Below are positions 59,181-64,000 of a stretch of 64,000 nucleotides of DNA, piece by piece. Source of the DNA: Celeribacter litoreus (GTDB taxonomy: Bacteria > Pseudomonadota > Alphaproteobacteria > Rhodobacterales > Rhodobacteraceae); contig NZ_JAIUFY010000005.1 in assembly GCF_020165855.1 (NCBI RefSeq), forward strand, positions 372,001 to 436,000, read 5' to 3'. The position numbers and the translations under genes are program-made. Positions within the stretch are counted from its first letter, which is position 1; each line of letters starts with the position of its first letter. Below the pieces are notes generated by a model, which saw only the letters and a list, made by a program, of their open reading frames with translations, did no database searches and was not told the DNA's origin.

Positions 59181-59390
59181 TGTGATCGCAAACATCCGGG
59201 GTCGTGCAGAAATGCGCGGCCTTTTCCACTGATTCAGGGTGTCATCGCCTTAAAAAATCCCTATTAAAACTGTCGGGAAAGTTTTGTGCGCGAACATGTG
59301 ATCACACCTGCTTTCTTGTGATCACAAAGTGCGGTCACAAGCGATTTTCTTCTGCATTATCCGTCCCAAACGGGGGCTGTTAGCGCTCAC
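59181..59390. promoter_or_regulatory. sdhC promoter region: operator array
   Basis: 303-base gene-free gap before sdhC. It holds perfect TGTGATCACA palindromes at 59297-59306 and 59317-59326 (centres 20 bases apart). Degenerate copies lie at 59181-59190 (TGTGATCGCA) and 59330-59339 (TGCGGTCACA). A LacI-type palindrome GTTAGCGCTCAC (11 of 12) lies at 59379-59390, 75 bases from the sdhC ATG. The order (TGTGATCACA distal, LacI-type proximal) is the same as at sucC. Confidence 0.65.
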
Positions 59391-59464
59391 AGGTGGTGAC
59401 TTCATCGCCAAAACGTAGCATACGAAGAGCAACCTAAATGCATCAATCGTGAAAGGACGCCAAC

Positions 59465-59863
59465 ATGGCTGATGTGAATCGCGGCAACCGACCGCTCTCT
59501 CCCTTCATGATCGGACCTTATTATCGACCGCAGATGACGTCGATCTCGTCGATCATGGTCCGTATCACCGGCATTGCATCGCTGGGCTCCATTTTCCTCG
59601 CGATCTGCTGGTTGCTTGCGGCAGCCAGTTCCGAGTCGGCTTTCAACTTTTTCAACGGAATCTACGGCAGCTTCATCGGGAACATCCTGATGCTCGCAGC
59701 GGCCTGGGCGCTCTGGTACCACATGCTGGGCCGCGTTCGTCACGTGATCTGGGATTTCGGCTACTGCTTGGATGTCGAGACGTCCGAGAAAATGGGCTGG
59801 GGCATGTTCATCGGGGCGACCGCCCTGACCGTGCTGACCGCCGTTGTGTTTCTGATTTTCTGA
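59465..59863 (+). CDS. sdhC: Succinate dehydrogenase cytochrome b556 subunit
   Basis: 132 residues with three membrane helices. The N-terminal NRGNRPLSPFMIGPYYRPQ is the SdhC signature region, SSIMVRITGIASLGSIFLAI holds the quinone-site Ser/Arg, and the haem-ligand histidine is in GRVRHVIWDFGY. ATG 59465 follows GAAAGGA. First gene of sdhCDA-x-B. It anchors the complex and carries electrons to ubiquinone. Confidence 0.93.
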   Translation: MADVNRGNRPLSPFMIGPYYRPQMTSISSIMVRITGIASLGSIFLAICWLLAAASSESAFNFFNGIYGSFIGNILMLAAAWALWYHMLGRVRHVIWDFGYCLDVETSEKMGWGMFIGATALTVLTAVVFLIF

Positions 59864-59873
59864 GGGGATAGCC

Positions 59874-60248
59874 ATGAACTTTCTCACTGACCGTAAACGT
59901 GCAACGGGTCTGGGATCCGGCGGAACCGGCGCGGAGCATCATTGGCTGACGATTGCGACCTCTATTTCGCTCGTCATTCTCGTGCCGCTCTTCATCTTCA
60001 CTTTCGGCTACGCCGTCGGTCATTCTTTCGAAGAAGCTCTGAGCTTCTACAGCAGCCCCTGCATCGCAATCATCACGGCGCTCTGCCTCGTGGGGAGCAT
60101 CATTCACCTCAAAACCGAAGTGGACGAAGCTGTCGAAGACTACGTCGGCGGCATCAAGCGCAAGCTGACGCTGATCGCCGTGGCGGGCTTTTGCTACACG
60201 CTGATGGCGGCTGGCCTCTTCGCCCTTTTGAAACTCGCCATTCAGTGA
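59874..60248 (+). CDS. sdhD: Succinate dehydrogenase hydrophobic membrane anchor
   Basis: 124 residues, three membrane helices. [20 protein letters not shown] is a common SdhD N-terminus in alphaproteobacteria, and [14 protein letters not shown]-like sequence ([18 protein letters not shown]) holds the quinone-site Asp-Tyr and haem-proximal segment. Ten bases after sdhC. It completes the membrane anchor with SdhC. Confidence 0.9.
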   Translation: MNFLTDRKRATGLGSGGTGAEHHWLTIATSISLVILVPLFIFTFGYAVGHSFEEALSFYSSPCIAIITALCLVGSIIHLKTEVDEAVEDYVGGIKRKLTLIAVAGFCYTLMAAGLFALLKLAIQ

Positions 60249-60270
60249 TGCGCGGCAAGGAATAAAGATA

Positions 60271-62079
60271 ATGACAGTAGCATATGAATATGAAACCCAC
60301 GAATACGACGTGGTCGTTGTTGGCGCCGGTGGGTCCGGTCTGCGCGCGACGCTCGGCATGGCTGAGCAAGGTCTGCGCACGGCCTGTGTAACCAAAGTTT
60401 TCCCAACGCGCTCCCACACCGTTGCCGCCCAAGGTGGTATCGCCGCATCCCTGTCCAACATGGGGCCGGATAGCTGGCAGTGGCACATGTATGACACGGT
60501 CAAAGGCTCTGACTGGCTCGGTGACACCGATGCGATGGAATACCTCGCGCGTGAAGCTCCGAAAGCCGTTTACGAGCTCGAGCACTACGGAGTGCCGTTC
60601 TCCCGCACGGAAGAAGGCAAGATCTACCAGCGTCCGTTCGGTGGACACACCACCGAGTTCGGTGAAGGCCCGCCGGTTCAGCGTACCTGTGCGGCTGCTG
60701 ACCGCACCGGTCACGCGATCCTGCACACCCTTTACGGCCAGTCCGTGAAAGAAAAAGCAGAATTCTACATCGAATACTTTGCGCTCGATCTGATCATGTC
60801 GGAAGACGGCGAATGTCAGGGTGTTCTCTGCTGGAAACTCGATGACGGCACCTTCCACCTCTTCTCCGCGAAGATGGTTGTCCTTGCGACCGGTGGTTAT
60901 GGCCGCGCCTACTTCTCCGCGACGTCTGCCCACACCTGCACCGGCGACGGTGGCGGCATGGTGGCCCGTGCGGGTCTCGCGCTGCAGGATATGGAATTCG
61001 TCCAGTTCCACCCGACCGGCATCTACGGCTCCGGCTGTCTGATCACCGAGGGTGCCCGCGGTGAAGGCGGTTATCTGACCAACTCCGAAGGCGAGCGCTT
61101 CATGGAGCGTTACGCGCCGACCTATAAAGACCTCGCACCGCGCGACTACGTGTCCCGCTCCATGACCATGGAAATCCGCGAAGGTCGTGGTGTGGGGGAG
61201 CATGGCGACCACATCTTCCTGAACCTCAGCCACCTTCCGGCCGAGGCTCTGGCAGAACGTCTGCCGGGCATCTCCGAATCCGCGAAAATCTTCGCCGGTG
61301 TGGACGTAACGAAAGAGCCGATCCCGGTTCTGCCGACCGTGCACTACAACATGGGCGGTATTCCGACCAACTATCACGGTGAGGTTCTGAACCCGACCAA
61401 AGACGATCCGACCGCCGTTGTGCCGGGTCTGATGGCTGTGGGTGAAGCGGGCTGTGCGTCCGTTCACGGTGCAAACCGTCTCGGCTCCAACTCGCTGATC
61501 GACCTCGTGGTGTTCGGTCGCGCCGCCGCAATTCGCGCCGGTAAAGTCGTTGATCGCGCCGCATCGAACCCGAAGCTCAACATGGCATCTGTCGAGAAGG
61601 CCTTCGACCGCTTCGACAGCCTCCGTCACGCGAAGGGTGCAATCCCGACCGCAGAGCTGCGCCTCGAGATGCAGCGCACCATGCAGGCCGACGCAGCCGT
61701 GTTCCGCACCGACAAAACCCTCAAAGAGGGCGTCGAGAAGATGACCGCCGTGGCTGGCAAAATGGGCGACGTTTCCGTCACCGACCGCAGCCTCGTGTGG
61801 AACTCCGATCTGATGGAAACACTCGAGCTCACCAACCTGATGCCGAACGCTCTGGCCACCATCCACGGTGCAGAAGCCCGCAAAGAATCCCGCGGCGCCC
61901 ATGCACACGAGGACTACCCGGAGCGCGACGACAAGAACTGGCGTATCCACACCATTTCGCGCGTCGATGGCAATCAGGTCGAACTCAGCTATCGTCCGAT
62001 CATCGAGGCCCCGCTGACCACCGAAGAAGAAGGTGGCATCAGCCTCGCCAAGATCGCGCCGAAAGCGCGGACGTTCTAA
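60271..62079 (+). CDS. sdhA: Succinate dehydrogenase flavoprotein subunit
   Basis: 602 residues. FAD motif [20 protein letters not shown]; the FAD-linked His is His 49 in [36 protein letters not shown] and [14 protein letters not shown] are active-site regions, and the C-terminal [19 protein letters not shown]-like motif is present. It oxidises succinate to fumarate. A terminator-like hairpin follows the stop, and an unrelated gene separates it from sdhB. Confidence 0.97.
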   Translation: MTVAYEYETHEYDVVVVGAGGSGLRATLGMAEQGLRTACVTKVFPTRSHTVAAQGGIAASLSNMGPDSWQWHMYDTVKGSDWLGDTDAMEYLAREAPKAVYELEHYGVPFSRTEEGKIYQRPFGGHTTEFGEGPPVQRTCAAADRTGHAILHTLYGQSVKEKAEFYIEYFALDLIMSEDGECQGVLCWKLDDGTFHLFSAKMVVLATGGYGRAYFSATSAHTCTGDGGGMVARAGLALQDMEFVQFHPTGIYGSGCLITEGARGEGGYLTNSEGERFMERYAPTYKDLAPRDYVSRSMTMEIREGRGVGEHGDHIFLNLSHLPAEALAERLPGISESAKIFAGVDVTKEPIPVLPTVHYNMGGIPTNYHGEVLNPTKDDPTAVVPGLMAVGEAGCASVHGANRLGSNSLIDLVVFGRAAAIRAGKVVDRAASNPKLNMASVEKAFDRFDSLRHAKGAIPTAELRLEMQRTMQADAAVFRTDKTLKEGVEKMTAVAGKMGDVSVTDRSLVWNSDLMETLELTNLMPNALATIHGAEARKESRGAHAHEDYPERDDKNWRIHTISRVDGNQVELSYRPIIEAPLTTEEEGGISLAKIAPKARTF

Positions 62080-62086
62080 GACACTA

Positions 62087-62114
62087 CGCCCCCGAAGGTT
62101 GTCTTTCGGGGGCG
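62087..62114 (+). terminator. Hairpin after sdhA
   Basis: Perfect 10-bp stem CGCCCCCGAA / TTCGGGGGCG with an 8-base loop, eight bases beyond the sdhA stop, followed by AAATTA rather than a T run. Likely to attenuate readthrough into the next gene and sdhB. Confidence 0.65.
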
Positions 62115-62186
62115 AAATTATCAACAATCGGTCAAACGAGACAAAACGTGGACTTGTATCCGCCATCTAGCCAAGAGGTGCCTCCG

Positions 62187-63023
62187 GTGCACCTGCGTAT
62201 CTTCGGAATGCGCAGGTCCGGAAACCATGCGGTTATCGATTGGTTACGGCGGAATATGGGCGACGCGAGCCTTTTCATGAACGATTGTACGCCCGGCGAT
62301 CCGCTCGATACCTTCCAGACTATCGAACTTGGATCCCAGGTGCGCGGGACTCCGTTCCGCAATCGGCACGCCCACGCCAAAAACCTCAAGAAAATCCGTT
62401 CCGAGTGGAAGCTCCAGATTGCCTCCTATGAGGATCAAGTGCCGCGGATGCATGTAGACGCGGCGATGGAGCGATGGACGCAGGGTTATCCGAAGGGGAC
62501 GGTCTGGAAGAACCTGCTCATCGTGAGAAGCTTTCCGAATTGGTTGGCATCGTTCTACAAACTCGTGACCGAGCGTGAGGCAGGGACGCCACGCGGCGTA
62601 AAAAGCCCGCTGGAAATCGCCTCATTTATCCTGCGCTATAAGCAGTTGCTGACCCAATCGGTGAACCAACCGGACAAGATCACGGCGGTGTTCTTCGATC
62701 AGTGGGTTGTGGATGCGACATATCGTTCTGGGCTGCTCGCGCAGATTGGTCTGGACAATTTGGACAACTCTGTTGGCGAAACTTCCAAGTATGGTGGTGG
62801 CTCGTCCTTTGCTCCATCGACCAGCAAGGACGCGAAAGCAAATAGCCGTGGTAACGACTTGCAACAGCGTTGGCGTATGATGCTGGACGAACCCGCGTTT
62901 GTCGCGCTGCTGAACCTTGCATTCGCGGATGCTGGATTGCGAAAACTGTTGGAACAAACCGATCTCGGTTTTTCCGATCTAGAGTCTGAATTTGCCAATC
63001 TCGGAAGAGAGGTACTGGCATGA
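62187..63023 (+). CDS. Sulfotransferase-like P-loop protein inserted between sdhA and sdhB
   Basis: 278 residues. The N-terminal LRIFGMRRSGNHAVIDWLRR resembles the PAPS/P-loop motif of sulfotransferases (GxxRSGxH type), and WKNLLIVRSFPNWLASFYKL matches the second, 3'-phosphate-binding motif. The acceptor is unknown. GTG at 62187 follows AAGAGG at eight bases; GTG 62148 and ATG 62208 are alternatives, and the open frame further upstream is sdhA antisense-free overlap, not coding. Hairpins flank it on both sides. It has no link to succinate oxidation by sequence. Confidence 0.65.
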   Translation: MHLRIFGMRRSGNHAVIDWLRRNMGDASLFMNDCTPGDPLDTFQTIELGSQVRGTPFRNRHAHAKNLKKIRSEWKLQIASYEDQVPRMHVDAAMERWTQGYPKGTVWKNLLIVRSFPNWLASFYKLVTEREAGTPRGVKSPLEIASFILRYKQLLTQSVNQPDKITAVFFDQWVVDATYRSGLLAQIGLDNLDNSVGETSKYGGGSSFAPSTSKDAKANSRGNDLQQRWRMMLDEPAFVALLNLAFADAGLRKLLEQTDLGFSDLESEFANLGREVLA

Positions 63024-63043
63024 CGGATTGTGAAGAGAAAATG

Positions 63044-63065
63044 AGGTTTTGTCGGAAACCTTTTT
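63044..63065 (+). terminator. Weak terminator after the sulfotransferase-like gene
   Basis: 6-bp stem AGGTTT / AAACCT with a 6-base loop followed by TTTT, 20 bases after the stop and 125 before sdhB. A second small hairpin CCCGC-AA-GCGGG is at 63134-63145. Confidence 0.5.
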
Positions 63066-63189
63066 AGGCGGACATCGATCACGCGATGTTCGGAAAGACG
63101 TAGTTGAAATGCCCATTATGGGCGGATGAAATACCCGCAAGCGGGCCACTTAGGAAAAAGACCGGCCCTGCGCCGCAAGGAGGACTGAC

Positions 63190-63969
63190 ATGGTTCAATT
63201 CAACCTTCCAAAGAATTCCAAGATCGTGACGGGCAAGACCTGGCCGAAGCCGGAAGGCGCGACCAATGTCCGGAAGTTCCAGATCTATCGCTGGAACCCT
63301 GATGATGAGAAAAACCCGTCGGTGGATACCTATTTCCTCGATATGGATAAGTGTGGTCCAATGGTTCTGGACGCGCTGATCAAGATCAAGAACGAGATCG
63401 ACCCGACGCTGACCTTCCGCCGCTCCTGCCGCGAAGGGATTTGTGGCTCCTGTGCGATGAACATCGACGGGATCAACACGCTCGCCTGTATCTATGGTCT
63501 CGACGAGATCAAGGGCGATGTCCGTATCTTCCCGCTGCCGCACATGGCCGTTGTGAAAGACCTTATTCCGGACCTGACGCACTTCTACGCGCAGCACGCC
63601 TCCATCATGCCGTGGCTGGAAACCAAGACCAACCGCCCGGAAAAAGAGTGGCGTCAGTCCATTGAGGACCGCAAGAAACTCGACGGTCTGTATGAGTGCG
63701 TCATGTGCGCCTCCTGCTCCACCTCCTGCCCGAGCTACTGGTGGAACGGCGACGAGTATCTTGGACCGGCTGCACTTCTTCACGCCTACCGCTGGATCAT
63801 CGACTCGCGCGATGAAGCCACGGGTGAGCGTCTGGACTACCTTGAAGATAGCTTCAAACTCTACCGCTGCCACACCATCATGAACTGTGCGAAGACCTGC
63901 CCTAAGGGTCTGAACCCGGCCGCAGCGATCGCGCACATCAAGAAGATGATGCTCGAGCGCACGCACTAA
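63190..63969 (+). CDS. sdhB: Succinate dehydrogenase iron-sulfur subunit
   Basis: 259 residues. The [2Fe-2S] ligands are in [16 protein letters not shown] with the fourth Cys in NTLACIYG, the [4Fe-4S] motif is [14 protein letters not shown], and the [3Fe-4S] site is [17 protein letters not shown]. It transfers electrons from SdhA to quinone. ATG 63190 follows AAGGAGG. It is 166 bases downstream of the sulfotransferase-like gene, so it may need its own promoter. The gene ends 31 bases before the window edge. Confidence 0.97.
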   Translation: MVQFNLPKNSKIVTGKTWPKPEGATNVRKFQIYRWNPDDEKNPSVDTYFLDMDKCGPMVLDALIKIKNEIDPTLTFRRSCREGICGSCAMNIDGINTLACIYGLDEIKGDVRIFPLPHMAVVKDLIPDLTHFYAQHASIMPWLETKTNRPEKEWRQSIEDRKKLDGLYECVMCASCSTSCPSYWWNGDEYLGPAALLHAYRWIIDSRDEATGERLDYLEDSFKLYRCHTIMNCAKTCPKGLNPAAAIAHIKKMMLERTH

Positions 63970-64000
63970 GCGGTTCGCAAAAAGTTTCGAGGCGCGCTCT

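Noticed and set aside
60154-62166. 670-aa frame antisense to sdhA
   Set aside because: Shadow; sdhA carries all flavoprotein motifs on the opposite strand.

Overview
The window looks like chromosomal DNA of an alphaproteobacterium of the family Rhodobacteraceae (Roseobacter/Rhodobacter relatives). The reasons are the TCA-cycle cluster with the ethylmalonyl-CoA pathway genes mcl2 and mch between mdh and sdh, a FYDLN-acid protein, TIM-barrel malyl-CoA lyase-family genes, a TamAB pair and the overall high GC. The genus cannot be fixed from the sequence alone. The window opens inside gcvH and ends just after sdhB.

Layout. 1-14 kb is mostly core: gcvH-gcvP, a small convergent gene, trxC, tRNA-Ala(CGC), a MacAB/DevBCA-type export operon (ATPase, FtsX permease, membrane-fusion protein), tamA-tamB, a PhnA-family gene and a cold-shock gene. 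14.5-20.8 kb mixes accessory genes (sulfotransferase, orphan BrnA-type antitoxin, GIY-YIG nuclease with DUF4357, KAP P-loop NTPase, GNAT) with core ettA. 20.9-23.2 kb holds nadD and dacB. 23.2-36.9 kb is an accessory stretch. It holds an orphan coiled-coil membrane protein, a large seven-repeat FG-GAP protein, and an amidase plus complete peptide-type ABC transporter with its XRE-cupin regulator. The segment from the FG-GAP gene to an unknown membrane protein lies between two diverged direct repeats that resemble the 3' half of tRNA-Ala.

37-41.6 kb carries a Na/Pi cotransporter, tRNA-Ala(GGC), a FYDLN-acid protein, a YgjP-type metallopeptidase, a GntR/FCD regulator and an acyl-CoA thioesterase. 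41.6-51.1 kb is the leftward TCA block sucC-sucD-sucA-odhB, a small membrane protein, lpdA and an SDR. 51.4-54.4 kb is a surface/glycan-like patch: a hydrolase-like protein, a truncated glycosyltransferase remnant and an intact glycosyltransferase. 54.4-64 kb is mdh, a TauE/SafE exporter, mcl2, nnrU, a DUF1737 gene, mch and sdhCDA-(sulfotransferase-like)-sdhB.

The most striking pattern is regulatory. A perfect palindrome, TGTGATCACA, occurs twice upstream of sucC, twice upstream of sdhC and once just before the GntR/FCD regulator gene in the same cluster. A second palindrome with a central CG (consensus GTTAGCGCTAAC, LacI type) lies between those sites and the start codons of sucC and sdhC, and also upstream of mdh. 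This fits a two-regulator circuit for the TCA cycle like the AkgR/CceR pair described in Rhodobacter sphaeroides, with the GntR gene as the AkgR-like candidate.
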